12,558 bases of DNA from UBA2144 sp043819035 (GCA_043819035.1 JBDRFD010000075.1:1-12558), one strand, 5' to 3'; positions 5,150-12,425 are shown, counted from the stretch's first letter. Made by a program: numbers and translations. Notes: generated from the letters alone by a model not told the origin.

Positions 5150-7492
5150 ATGTCTATTCATCTTGTTATCGTAGAAAGTCCAACCAAGGCCAAGACAATC
5201 AAACGTTTCCTCGGGAAGGATTTTTCCGTTCATGCCAGCATGGGGCATGTGCGAGACCTTCCCAGCTCCAAATTATCCGTAGATACGGAGAATAATTTTG
5301 AAGCGCAGTACGAAGTTCCAAAGGAGAAGGCTGCCGTTATCAAAAAGCTGCAGAAGGAACTCGATAGCTCCGATTCTCTCTGGATTGCAACTGACGAAGA
5401 CCGCGAAGGAGAAGCTATCGGGTGGCATCTTACGGAAGCACTCAGGCGGAAGAAAGATCAGGACATCAAACGCATTGTATTTCATGAGATTACAAAGGAG
5501 GCGATTGAAGAGGCAGCAGCGCATCCGCGCGATATTGATCTGAAGCTCGTGGAAGCCCAGCAGGCGCGGCGTATTCTGGATCGCTTGGTCGGCTACACGC
5601 TCTCCCCCTTTCTGTGGAGCAAAGTGTATCGCGGTCTTTCCGCAGGGCGCGTGCAGTCGGTTGCCGTTCGCATCATCGTCGACCGTGAACGTGAGATCAA
5701 AGCATTCATTCCGGTGGAATACTGGACGGTGACTGCGAAGCTGGAGACCAAGAAGAAGGAAGAGTTCACCGCGGATCTGAAAGCCAAGAAAGGGAAGAAG
5801 TATGTGCCCGGCAACAAGGAAGAATCCGATCAGATTCTAAGTGATCTGAAAGGAGCAGACTGGAAAGTTGAAAAAGTGGAAGAGAAGGAACTGAAGAAAA
5901 CACCTCCTCCGCCATTTACCACTTCAACTTTGCAACAGGAAGCCGGCCGCAAGCTCGGATTCTCTGTGAAGCAAACAATGGTTGTTGCTCAGCAGCTCTA
6001 TGAAGGAGTGAGTATGGGCAAAGGAGAAGGCAGCACAGGTTTAATCACCTACATGCGTACAGATTCGGTCAGCTTAAGCACCAAAGCGTTGAATGATGCA
6101 AAGAATGTCATACAGAAAGAATTTGGACGTGAATACATCCTCTCCAGTCCTCGCAAGTACAAGACCAAGAGTAAAGGGGCGCAGGAAGCGCACGAAGCCA
6201 TTCGTCCCACGGAGATGATAAATACGCCCGCGTCTCTCAAGGATGTTCTCGACCAGCAGCAGCTCAAGCTCTATACGCTGATTTGGAATAGGACAGTGGC
6301 AACACAGATGGCCGATGCGCAGCTAAAACGCGTGGGTGTGGATATCGCCGCAGGCGACTACACGTTCCGCGCAACAGGGCAGACCGTTCTCTTCGATGGT
6401 TTTATGCGTGTGTATAGTGAAGGCAAAGATGAGTCGGATGATGAGAAACGTGAGGCTGAAGAACAAAATGGAGAGAAGCTTCTACCCGAACTTAAAGAGA
6501 GTGATGATCTGAAATGCAATGAACTTCTTCCTGAACAACACTTCACCAAGCCGCCTCCGCGTTACACCGAAGCGAGTTTGGTCAAGAAGCTGGAAGAAGA
6601 AGGTATCGGGCGACCAAGTACGTATGCGCCAACTATCAACACTGTGCAGGTGCGCGGGTATATTCGCAAAGAAGGCAAACAGCTGATTCCGGAAGACGTC
6701 GCATTCACGGTTACAGATATTTTGGCGGAGCACTTCCCGGATATTGTCGATCTCACATTTACTGCAACAATGGAGCAATCATTAGATGATATTGCGGATG
6801 GCAAACAAGAGCGCGTGAAGTTCCTTAGGGGATTCTTTGTTCCGTTCGAGAAGCTTGTGAAATCTAAGGGCAAGGAAATACAGAGGGAAGATATCCTCAA
6901 GGAGCGAGTACTCGGAAAAGATCCCAAGTCCGGTTTTGAAGTTCTGGTACGTACAGGACGGTTTGGTCCTTATGTGCAGCTTGGACGCCCTGATGACGCC
7001 AAAGAGAAGCCACGCAGCGCTTCTGTTCCAAAGAAGACCGGTAAAGACAACATCACTCTAGAAGAAGCCCTTGATCTTCTTAGTTTCCCGAAAGAGATTG
7101 GAACAAAAGATAAAGAAGTGATCACTGTTAATCTTGGGCGCTTTGGTCCTTACATTAGATGGGGAAAGCAGACTGCAACTCTTCCAACAGAAATCGATCC
7201 TTCCGCATTCACTTTTGATGAAGCGGTTAAACTTCTTTCGGAAGCGAAAGATAAAAAGAAGAAAGCATCAGAGCCACTAAAAGTTCTGGGCGAAGATCCT
7301 AATACCAAAGGGCAGGTGGAGGTGCGTGAAGGACGTTACGGCCCTTATGTAACTGATGGTACAACCAATGCTTCCATTCCGGATCGCTTTGATCCTTATA
7401 CAATTGGTATAATTGACGCATGCGATCTATTGGAGAAAAGGAGGGCAAGAGGTCCTGGTAGAAGAGGTGGATGGAATAAGAAGAAGAATTAA
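5150..7492 (+). CDS. topA: DNA topoisomerase I (type IA)
   Basis: 780 residues. It relaxes negatively supercoiled DNA by cutting and rejoining one strand through a tyrosine. The Toprim domain (1 to about 115) has IVESPTKAK with E9 and the metal motif TDEDREGE (D82, D84, E86). The catalytic tyrosine is Y301 in GLITYMRTDS, with R303 beside it. HEAIRPT (347-353) and GIGRPSTYAPTI (485-496) complete the core. The C-terminus has no four-Cys zinc ribbons. Instead it has three repeats of the PF13368 type centred on GRFGPYV (603-609), GRFGPYI (663-669) and GRYGPYV (728-734), ending in a basic Arg/Lys tail. ATG 5150 gives the family N-terminus directly, without a Shine-Dalgarno sequence. It is monocistronic by spacing, and a G/A repeat begins right after the stop. 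Confidence 0.97.
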   Translation: MSIHLVIVESPTKAKTIKRFLGKDFSVHASMGHVRDLPSSKLSVDTENNFEAQYEVPKEKAAVIKKLQKELDSSDSLWIATDEDREGEAIGWHLTEALRRKKDQDIKRIVFHEITKEAIEEAAAHPRDIDLKLVEAQQARRILDRLVGYTLSPFLWSKVYRGLSAGRVQSVAVRIIVDREREIKAFIPVEYWTVTAKLETKKKEEFTADLKAKKGKKYVPGNKEESDQILSDLKGADWKVEKVEEKELKKTPPPPFTTSTLQQEAGRKLGFSVKQTMVVAQQLYEGVSMGKGEGSTGLITYMRTDSVSLSTKALNDAKNVIQKEFGREYILSSPRKYKTKSKGAQEAHEAIRPTEMINTPASLKDVLDQQQLKLYTLIWNRTVATQMADAQLKRVGVDIAAGDYTFRATGQTVLFDGFMRVYSEGKDESDDEKREAEEQNGEKLLPELKESDDLKCNELLPEQHFTKPPPRYTEASLVKKLEEEGIGRPSTYAPTINTVQVRGYIRKEGKQLIPEDVAFTVTDILAEHFPDIVDLTFTATMEQSLDDIADGKQERVKFLRGFFVPFEKLVKSKGKEIQREDILKERVLGKDPKSGFEVLVRTGRFGPYVQLGRPDDAKEKPRSASVPKKTGKDNITLEEALDLLSFPKEIGTKDKEVITVNLGRFGPYIRWGKQTATLPTEIDPSAFTFDEAVKLLSEAKDKKKKASEPLKVLGEDPNTKGQVEVREGRYGPYVTDGTTNASIPDRFDPYTIGIIDACDLLEKRRARGPGRRGGWNKKKN

Positions 7493-7530
7493 AGGGAAAA
7501 GTGTAAGGGGAAAAGGGAAAATTTAAGAAT
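7493..7530 (+). repeat. G/A-rich dispersed repeat after topA
   Basis: Runs of GGG or GGGG separated by A-runs begin immediately after the topA stop (AAAGGGAAAAGTGTAAGGGG). The same pattern follows the third stalk gene (3226-3270) and, on the other strand, the KhpB-like gene (3280-3308). Here it has no facing arm, so it is not a hairpin by itself. Confidence 0.5.
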
Positions 7531-7546
7531 GGTTGCCCGTGGCGTC

Positions 7547-7567
7547 ACACGATCGTCTCGATCGTGT
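7547..7567 (+). terminator. Perfect 9-bp hairpin downstream of topA
   Basis: ACACGATCG / CGATCGTGT with a TCT loop, 54 bp past the topA stop. No U-tract follows (TGAAAAATAG), so it may be an mRNA-stabilising stem or factor-dependent end rather than a standard terminator. Confidence 0.45.
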
Positions 7568-7610
7568 TGAAAAATAGAATTGAGAATTGAAGAAAATTCA
7601 ATAATCAGGA

Positions 7611-7628
7611 GCACCGCTCCTGCGGTGC
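7611..7628 (+). repeat. Short GC-rich hairpin
   Basis: GCACCGC / GCGGTGC around TCCT, a perfect 7-bp stem in the topA to GT-C/TPR spacer. The spacer (7493-7774) otherwise holds only the G/A repeat, the AT-rich repeat and the CCCACC/GGTGGG repeat. Confidence 0.4.
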
Positions 7629-7654
7629 GGTGAGAATCCAATAGCAAAGTTTAT

Positions 7655-7679
7655 AAATTGATAATTGACAATGAACAAT
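7655..7679. repeat. Left copy of a perfect 25-bp inverted repeat bracketing the GT-C/TPR gene
   Basis: AAATTGATAATTGACAATGA followed by ACAAT. The exact reverse complement lies at 9553-9577, about 1.9 kb away, past the end of the gene. Variants of ATTGACAATG also occur at the end of that gene (9514-9537). Confidence 0.85.
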
Positions 7680-7683
7680 GGCC

Positions 7684-7760
7684 TGCCCACCGTAGCCACT
7701 TTGGAAGAAGATTCAATAAAGTTGGGATTGGTTCAATTTCATAATTGTTGCGAAGGTGGG
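7684..7760. repeat. CCCACCGTAG...CGAAGGTGGG palindromic repeat, expanded form
   Basis: TGCCCACCGTAG (7684-7695) and CGAAGGTGGG (7751-7760) are the two ends of the compact hairpin repeat found in reverse orientation at 9646-9681. Here 55 bases of unrelated sequence separate them, as if the loop had been replaced. AAGGTGGG lies about 14 bp before the GT-C/TPR start and could weakly mimic a ribosome-binding site. Confidence 0.6.
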
Positions 7761-7774
7761 ACAATGGTCGATGC

Positions 7775-9532
7775 ATGATTCGTGCATTGCGACATCGAAA
7801 AATTTTAAGCAGCATCCTCATCGGTGCAGTTTTCTTAATTGCCGTCTTCCTCGCCTTTGGCCATTCCCTCACACAAGGCTTTGCGCCGGTGGATGATCTC
7901 TTTCTGATTGTGGAGAATCTTGCGATACGTGGAATCACCTGGGAGAACCTGAAGCATGTCTTCACAACTTACGATCCGGAACTTTACGTTCCGCTGGTCT
8001 TCGTGAGTTTCCAGTTGAACTGGCTGATGAGTGGACTGGAACCGTTTGGGTATCACCTCACGAATATTCTTCTGCATGTGATCAACGCACTTTTAGTTGC
8101 GCGGATTCTTTTTCAATTGAGTGGGGAGAAGTGGCTCTCGATCTTCGCAGGACTTCTGTTCGCGGTCCATCCACTCCACACGGAAGCGGTTGTGTGGCTG
8201 GCAGGACGGAAGGATCTTCTGTCTGGAACATTCTTCTTTGCGGCACTCACGTTTTATTTGGACAGTGTGAAAGGCTCCAAACGTGCGTACATCTTAAGCA
8301 TCATTTTCTTTGCGCTTGCTCTGCTTTCGAAAGTAATTGCAGTGACGCTCTTTGGAGTGATTGTTTTGCATCTTTTACTGATTGAACGGAGACGATTCAC
8401 GAAGCCTGTCATTGTGAGCTTGATCCCCTATACATTCCTTTCGTTTGTCTTCATGATCGTCGCAATGGGAGGAAAAGGGCGTGTTGTTGCAGCAGTTTCC
8501 TCCTGGGATAAAGTGCTTGTTGCATGCAAGAGTACAATCTTCTATTTGCAGAAGCTTTTGGTACCTACGGATTTGACGATTATTTATCCGCTGCAAGGCG
8601 ATATAAGTCTTTGGAGTACAGACATCCTTCCCTATGCAATCCTCAGTTTACTTTTGGTTGTTGTTGCGCTCCGTTCCTGGCGCAGGCATCCGTGGCTCAC
8701 GTTTGGCATCGGCTGGTATCTGGCGACTCTTGCTCCCACATACCTCAATATCGGTAAAGCAGGACTCGTCTTCTTTGCGGTGGATCGTTATGCGTATCTT
8801 CCTTCGGTGGGAATCCTTTTTCTACTTGTTTGTTTTGCGAGTGCAACGATGCACCAATGTCGATTATTCAATTATTCAAATTTTCGAATGAAAGACATTA
8901 TGACTGCTGTAGCAGGTGGTGCAGTTCTGATAGCACTCATTTTTCTTTCCCAGACACAAACGCGCACATGGGACACACCTGATGGTCTCTTCCAACGAAC
9001 TCTAGAAATTTATCCTGAATCCATCGGTGCACGAGTAGGGCTCTCCACCATTTACCGTCACCAAAACAAACTGGAAGAAGCGTTTGAAGTTCTGCGAGAA
9101 GGACTTAAGTACGGTGAGCATTCTCTACTCGAGCTTTATGTGGGATATGTGTATGCAAAAGCAGGGCAGGTTAGTGATGCCAAGGATCGTTTCTTGAGTG
9201 CATCTCAGATGGATCCGATTAATCCTGAGCCGCTTTTTGCACTGGGGTCGCTCTATGAGAAAACAGGAGAGCCTGGTCGTGCGATTCCACTCTACGAACA
9301 AGCAATTGCTCTAGATGATTCCTATGTGATTGTCCGTGCGCGTCTTGGCCTTCTGTATCTGGATGAGGGGCGAGAAGAAGAAGCGCGTGAGCAGTTCGAA
9401 GCGGCGCTTAAGTGGAACATCAATTCTTATGAGGCCAATCTAGGGATGGTTGAATTATTGAAGAAGGAGCAAAAAACTCAAGAGGCACTAAAATATCAAG
9501 AAAAGGTGGATAAATTGACAATGGACAATTGA
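7775..9532 (+). CDS. TMTC/GT-C-like integral membrane protein with C-terminal TPR repeats
   Basis: 585 residues from ATG 7775; a TTG 30 bases earlier is possible but adds a polar leader. About ten hydrophobic segments fill residues 10-395, for example 10-29, 94-116, 121-132, 148-163, 170-205, 210-232, 283-299, 340-356 and 375-392. Shared with bacterial TMTC-like proteins are the early acidic PVDD (38-41) in the first outer loop, GYHLTNILLHVINALL (92-107), FAVHPLHTEAVVWLAGRKD (129-147) and FFAVDRYAYLPSVGIL (333-348). Residues 417-580 are four to five TPR units. TMTC proteins are GT-C O-mannosyltransferases in animals; a role in glycosylating exported proteins is plausible but inferred. The last codons (KLTMDN, stop) lie inside an AT-rich repeat, so the native C-terminus may have been altered. 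It stands alone, bracketed by inverted repeats. Confidence 0.85.
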   Translation: MIRALRHRKILSSILIGAVFLIAVFLAFGHSLTQGFAPVDDLFLIVENLAIRGITWENLKHVFTTYDPELYVPLVFVSFQLNWLMSGLEPFGYHLTNILLHVINALLVARILFQLSGEKWLSIFAGLLFAVHPLHTEAVVWLAGRKDLLSGTFFFAALTFYLDSVKGSKRAYILSIIFFALALLSKVIAVTLFGVIVLHLLLIERRRFTKPVIVSLIPYTFLSFVFMIVAMGGKGRVVAAVSSWDKVLVACKSTIFYLQKLLVPTDLTIIYPLQGDISLWSTDILPYAILSLLLVVVALRSWRRHPWLTFGIGWYLATLAPTYLNIGKAGLVFFAVDRYAYLPSVGILFLLVCFASATMHQCRLFNYSNFRMKDIMTAVAGGAVLIALIFLSQTQTRTWDTPDGLFQRTLEIYPESIGARVGLSTIYRHQNKLEEAFEVLREGLKYGEHSLLELYVGYVYAKAGQVSDAKDRFLSASQMDPINPEPLFALGSLYEKTGEPGRAIPLYEQAIALDDSYVIVRARLGLLYLDEGREEEAREQFEAALKWNINSYEANLGMVELLKKEQKTQEALKYQEKVDKLTMDN

Positions 9533-9577
9533 CAATTGAGAATTAACTCTCAATTGTTCATTGTCAATTATCAATTT
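9533..9577. repeat. AT-rich hairpin plus right copy of the 25-bp inverted repeat
   Basis: A perfect 9-bp stem CAATTGAGA (9533-9541) / TCTCAATTG (9548-9556) starts right after the TGA stop and could end transcription or protect the mRNA. Overlapping it, 9553-9577 is the exact reverse complement of 7655-7679. No long U-tract follows. Confidence 0.75.
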
Positions 9578-9645
9578 TCTCAGTTTCCCTTTCGACGTCA
9601 CCTTAGTAAGATGATCCCAGTTCATTTCATCAAAGTCGTGTAGCT

Positions 9646-9681
9646 CCCACCTTCGTCCGCCTCGGCGGACTACGGTGGGCA
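9646..9681. repeat. Compact CCCACC...GGTGGG hairpin repeat
   Basis: CCCACC (9646-9651) pairs with GGTGGG (9674-9679), and an inner 7-bp stem GTCCGCC (9655-9661) / GGCGGAC (9664-9670) surrounds a two-base loop. Its ends match, inverted, the split repeat at 7684-7760. It resembles dispersed repeats I recall from other CPR genomes; that is memory, not a search. Confidence 0.65.
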
Positions 9682-9692
9682 AGTCTACTGCT

Positions 9693-9698
9693 TATAAT
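9693..9698 (+). promoter_or_regulatory. -10 box of the tRNA-Trp promoter
   Basis: A perfect TATAAT lies 27 bp before the tRNA, placing the transcript start near 9705 with a leader of about 20 nt. No good -35 is visible; that region would fall in the CCCACC/GGTGGG repeat. Confidence 0.55.
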
Positions 9699-9725
9699 CC
9701 AACTACCTTTGTTCATTGTTATCCT

Positions 9726-9802
9726 AGGCGCGTAGCTCAGCTGGCTAGAGCACTGGTCTCCAAAACCAGGGGTCGTAGGTTCAAGTCCTACCGCGCCTGC
9801 CA
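9726..9802 (+). tRNA. trnW: tRNA-Trp (anticodon CCA), 3' CCA encoded
   Basis: The cloverleaf reads cleanly. The acceptor is AGGCGCG (9726-9732) with CGCGCCT (9792-9798), and the D-arm runs GCTC to GAGC. The anticodon stem CTGGT / ACCAG encloses loop CTCCAAA with anticodon CCA at 9760-9762. The T-arm is GTAGG / CCTAC with TTCAAGT, followed by discriminator G (9799) and encoded CCA (9800-9802). It decodes UGG. An ordinary UGG-reading tRNA-Trp and UGA stops nearby agree with standard stop use. The bases from the discriminator on also take part in a downstream hairpin. Confidence 0.97.
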
Positions 9803-9824
9803 CGTCTCATGTGTGAGACGTGGC
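9799..9824 (+). terminator. Hairpin that includes the tRNA-Trp CCA end
   Basis: Perfect 11-bp stem GCCACGTCTCA (9799-9809) / TGAGACGTGGC (9814-9824) with a TGTG loop. The 5' strand begins at the tRNA discriminator base and contains CCA. It could be a terminator or 3'-processing signal; no U-tract follows. Confidence 0.6.
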
Positions 9825-9886
9825 CTGCCATTCGTCTTCGCGGTGTAAGCGATTCGGAGCTTGATATTTTCTTATGAGCATCTTAT

Positions 9887-9907
9887 GTGGCGATCCCGCT
9901 TCGCCGC
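9887..9907. terminator. Weak hairpin between tRNA-Trp and the convergent sigma-factor gene
   Basis: GTGGCGA / TCGCCGC with a 7-nt loop, one G-T pair, about 50 bp past the sigma gene stop on the minus strand. There is no U-tract. I see nothing else in 9825-9957. Confidence 0.3.
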
Positions 9908-9957
9908 AATGGCATGCATTATGCACATTAGCATTCACAAAAATAAAATGGGCATTA

Positions 9958-11442
9958 TCAAGTTTGCGATGATTGTAGTATTTCATCAATTGGAATTTTC
10001 CGTTCTTCAGCCGCCTCTCTAAGCTTTCTCATCGCTCTTACTTCAATCTGACGAACACGCTCTTTTGTGACGCCCATAATTACCCCCACTTCTTTAAGTG
10101 TCTTTGGCTCTTCGTCTTTGCGCAATCCGAAGCGCGATCCAATGAGGATCATTTCTCGCGGATCAAGGTTGCTCAAGAGTTTTCCAACCAGTTCTTGTCT
10201 CTGACCGTGCTTACTTTCCTCTTCTGCTTCTGACGTGCGCTTATCTGAAACTCCTTCTAAGAATGATTCTTCGTGCCCGGTCATAAATCGTCCGTTAAGA
10301 CGTTGTCCATTATTGTGGGCGCGTATCATATCTTTCATAATTGCCCACGATGCGTATGTGCTGAATTTATTTCCGCGGCCATAGTCAAACTTACGGATTG
10401 CCCTTAAGAGTGTCATATTCTGCTCCGAGATATCTTCTAGGAATTGGTCATCATTCTTGTAGGACTTTTTAACGATAGAAACGACGAGGCGAAGATTAGC
10501 CTCCATTATTCTGTTTCTTATAGCTTCAGCATCCGCCATCCAACCCTGCATTTTGCGGAAGTCTTTTGCTGTGGCTTCATCCGGACAAATGTTTGCAGCC
10601 CTGTAAAGCTGGAAGTTCATTCTGCGAAAAAGATACTGCTCTTGTTCTCTTGTCAGGAGAGGAACTTCATAAAGTGACGCAAGATACGGAGGAATTCCTG
10701 CAGGAGCCCTTCTTGGTTTCTCTGTAGATTGTGGTGGTTCGGTGCCAAGGATTTTCTTTTCAGCATCTTTTTTGCTGAAGCATCCATTGTCCATGTAATC
10801 TAGTTTCTCTTGTATTCCTCTAATATGCTTGGCACGTCCACTCTGAATGAGACGACCAATATGTGTTCTGGGTTTATCCAGTCTTCGGGCAATTGACGCA
10901 ATACTTTCTCCCGCCAGGTTTTCATTAAATAGTCGGGTATCATCGGGTACTGAAAAGAGCATCGCATCGGGATGTTCTTCATTATATCGTCTAACTAATG
11001 GATGTATTGTTTCGGGTGCTACACCATGCTCCTGTACTAAGGCCTTAACAGCATTCGCAAGACTACATCCTTCTGCTGACATTTGTTGCAATTGAGCGAT
11101 CCATGCCATCTTCTCCTGCGGAGAATATTGTCTAAATTCGGCTGCTCTTCTAACGACCTCTGGGTGATTATCTCTGAAGGCGGCTATTTGTGCCAGCGTG
11201 CACACTACTTGCTTGCGGCCTTGGATTATTACATTGCTCTCAAGAGGATGGTCGGAAAGCTTTTTCCAACGACCTATCGTCTTTGTGCTCACTCTAAAAA
11301 GCTCCGCTACCTGTTCAGTAGTCAAATATCGTCCGTTCGCGATCTTTGTATCAATACCTTCCTTATGTGGCCCCAAAGCAGCGAGTGTGAGCTCTGTATC
11401 ATTTGTTGGTACTGTACCGAAAGATGTGTCAATGGTAGCCAT
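9958..11442 (-). CDS. Sigma-70 family RNA polymerase sigma factor with extra N-terminal HTH-containing half
   Basis: 494 residues. The C-terminal half is a sigma-70 core: region 1.2-like PPYLASLYEVPLLTREQE (251-268), region 2 from ANLRLVVSIVKKSY (315-328) through KFDYGRGNKFSTYASWAIMK (351-370), and region 4 from NLDPREMILIGSRFGL (425-440) to TLKEVGVIMGVTKERVRQIE (448-467). Region 3 looks short or missing. The wording YLASLYEVPLLTREQE and STYASWAIMK recalls Planctomycetes sigma factors. Residues 1-240 are not standard sigma sequence: an excisionase/MerR-like helix-turn-helix YLTTEQVAELFRVSTKTIGRWK (39-60), a second HTH-like stretch ESIASIARRLDKPRTHIGRL (179-198), and a possible third (127-152). 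It should direct polymerase to promoters; the extra half may add DNA contacts or a switch (inferred). A near-consensus promoter lies just upstream, divergent from the MscS gene. Confidence 0.9.
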   Translation of the reverse strand: MATIDTSFGTVPTNDTELTLAALGPHKEGIDTKIANGRYLTTEQVAELFRVSTKTIGRWKKLSDHPLESNVIIQGRKQVVCTLAQIAAFRDNHPEVVRRAAEFRQYSPQEKMAWIAQLQQMSAEGCSLANAVKALVQEHGVAPETIHPLVRRYNEEHPDAMLFSVPDDTRLFNENLAGESIASIARRLDKPRTHIGRLIQSGRAKHIRGIQEKLDYMDNGCFSKKDAEKKILGTEPPQSTEKPRRAPAGIPPYLASLYEVPLLTREQEQYLFRRMNFQLYRAANICPDEATAKDFRKMQGWMADAEAIRNRIMEANLRLVVSIVKKSYKNDDQFLEDISEQNMTLLRAIRKFDYGRGNKFSTYASWAIMKDMIRAHNNGQRLNGRFMTGHEESFLEGVSDKRTSEAEEESKHGQRQELVGKLLSNLDPREMILIGSRFGLRKDEEPKTLKEVGVIMGVTKERVRQIEVRAMRKLREAAEERKIPIDEILQSSQT

Positions 11443-11457
11443 GGAAGAGTTAATAGA

Positions 11458-11485
11458 ATTCTAGTACTATAATCCATCATGTCAA
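11458..11485 (-). promoter_or_regulatory. Promoter of the sigma-factor gene
   Basis: On the minus strand, TTGACA (11485-11480) is followed after 16 nt by TAGAAT (11463-11458), and the ATG lies 15 nt further. The predicted leader is only about 8 nt, too short for a Shine-Dalgarno sequence, so the mRNA is nearly leaderless. Confidence 0.65.
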
Positions 11486-11518
11486 GTAGCTGTAATAGTC
11501 GCAATAAATAGGACTTAT

Positions 11519-11527
11519 TGCTATAAT
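11519..11527 (+). promoter_or_regulatory. Extended -10 promoter of the MscS-type gene
   Basis: TGCTATAAT is a perfect extended -10 (TGnTATAAT). No -35 match is seen, as is common for this class. The box ends 7 nt before ATG 11535, so transcription would start at or next to the start codon, giving a leaderless mRNA. Confidence 0.65.
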
Positions 11528-11534
11528 AAAATGC

Positions 11535-12362
11535 ATGAATACCGTTCTCGAACGCACACAGGGACTCTTGAGTGATGCGACAACACAGGCCTATCAAAAG
11601 TTGACGGAGATTCTTCCGGAAGCACTTCTTGCGATATTGATTGTGGTCGCAGGTTGGATCGTTGCTTCCATCATTCTACGTCTCTGCGTGAAGATCCTCG
11701 CGTTCTTCGCAGTGGATAAATTGGTCGCCAAGACTCCGTTGGATCGGATGCTTAAAAGCGTCGGTATCTCCAAGAGTGCATCGGAGATTTTGGGGCTCCT
11801 GTTTTTTTGGCTCGCAATACTTGTAACTCTTGTTTTCGCTGCGGAGATTCTGCACTTAAATCAGGTTTCCAGTGCCCTCACAGTTGTCACCGGTTACATC
11901 CCGCAGGTTATAGCAGCATTCCTCATCGTGGTTTTTGGCATGTTGCTTGCGAAGTTCCTTCAGACGGTCGTGGTTCAATCACTCGCGAAAACGCAACTCG
12001 GGTATGAGCGTTCGATCGGGCGGGCAATCCAGGTAATTGTACTTGTCTTTGTCTTCCTTGCAGCCATCGAGCAGCTGGGCCTCAATCTTTCGTTTGTTAC
12101 TACCAACGTTTTAATTGTGGTTGGTGCAGTGTTGCTTGTTGTCGGAGTCAGCGTCGTTCTCGGTGCGCGCACTGTGCTGGAAAACGCGCTTCTGTGCCAA
12201 CATCTTAAGCGCCAACTCAAAACAGGTCAGGAAGTCTCCATCGGGCAGACAAAAGGAAAAGTGCAATCGTTTACGCTTTCGGGAGTGATTCTAGAAACGC
12301 CCCATGGCAATACCGTCGTTCCTGCGACGCATTTCTTCACGCAAACCTACACGATATCTTAA
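11535..12362 (+). CDS. MscS-family mechanosensitive ion channel (conserved TM helix type)
   Basis: 275 residues, predicted inner membrane protein. Hydrophobic helices lie near 30-50, 87-105, 122-142, 160-180 and 190-212, in the style of the conserved-TM-helix (PF05552) group. The last helix is Gly/Val rich (IVVGAVLLVVGVSVVLGAR), as in the MscS pore-lining helix. A short beta domain (about 225-270) follows with TGQEVSIGQTKGKVQSFTLS and ETPHGNTVVPATHF, matching the MscS pattern in which the channel opens on membrane tension to release solutes. The large C-terminal alpha/beta cage domain of E. coli MscS is missing, so the protein is compact. The start at 11535 follows the extended -10 directly; an out-of-frame ATG sits 4 bp before it. 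It is divergent from the sigma factor, with no operon partner visible. Confidence 0.88.
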   Translation: MNTVLERTQGLLSDATTQAYQKLTEILPEALLAILIVVAGWIVASIILRLCVKILAFFAVDKLVAKTPLDRMLKSVGISKSASEILGLLFFWLAILVTLVFAAEILHLNQVSSALTVVTGYIPQVIAAFLIVVFGMLLAKFLQTVVVQSLAKTQLGYERSIGRAIQVIVLVFVFLAAIEQLGLNLSFVTTNVLIVVGAVLLVVGVSVVLGARTVLENALLCQHLKRQLKTGQEVSIGQTKGKVQSFTLSGVILETPHGNTVVPATHFFTQTYTIS

Positions 12363-12425
12363 ATTAATATGGTTGATTACGTTGATGTTAACGGCGTTTG
12401 TGCCGGTTCGGAATTCGGAGTCTTG

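Noticed and set aside
9530..9532. UGA recoding as glycine (Gracilibacteria/SR1 code)
   Set aside because: UGA ends the GT-C/TPR, four-helix-bundle and sigma genes at plausible family ends, and no in-frame UGA interrupts a recognisable gene.
7655..9681. Calling the GT-C/TPR region an insertion sequence with terminal inverted repeats
   Set aside because: The enclosed gene is not a transposase, and the order of the two repeat types is not mirrored on the two flanks.
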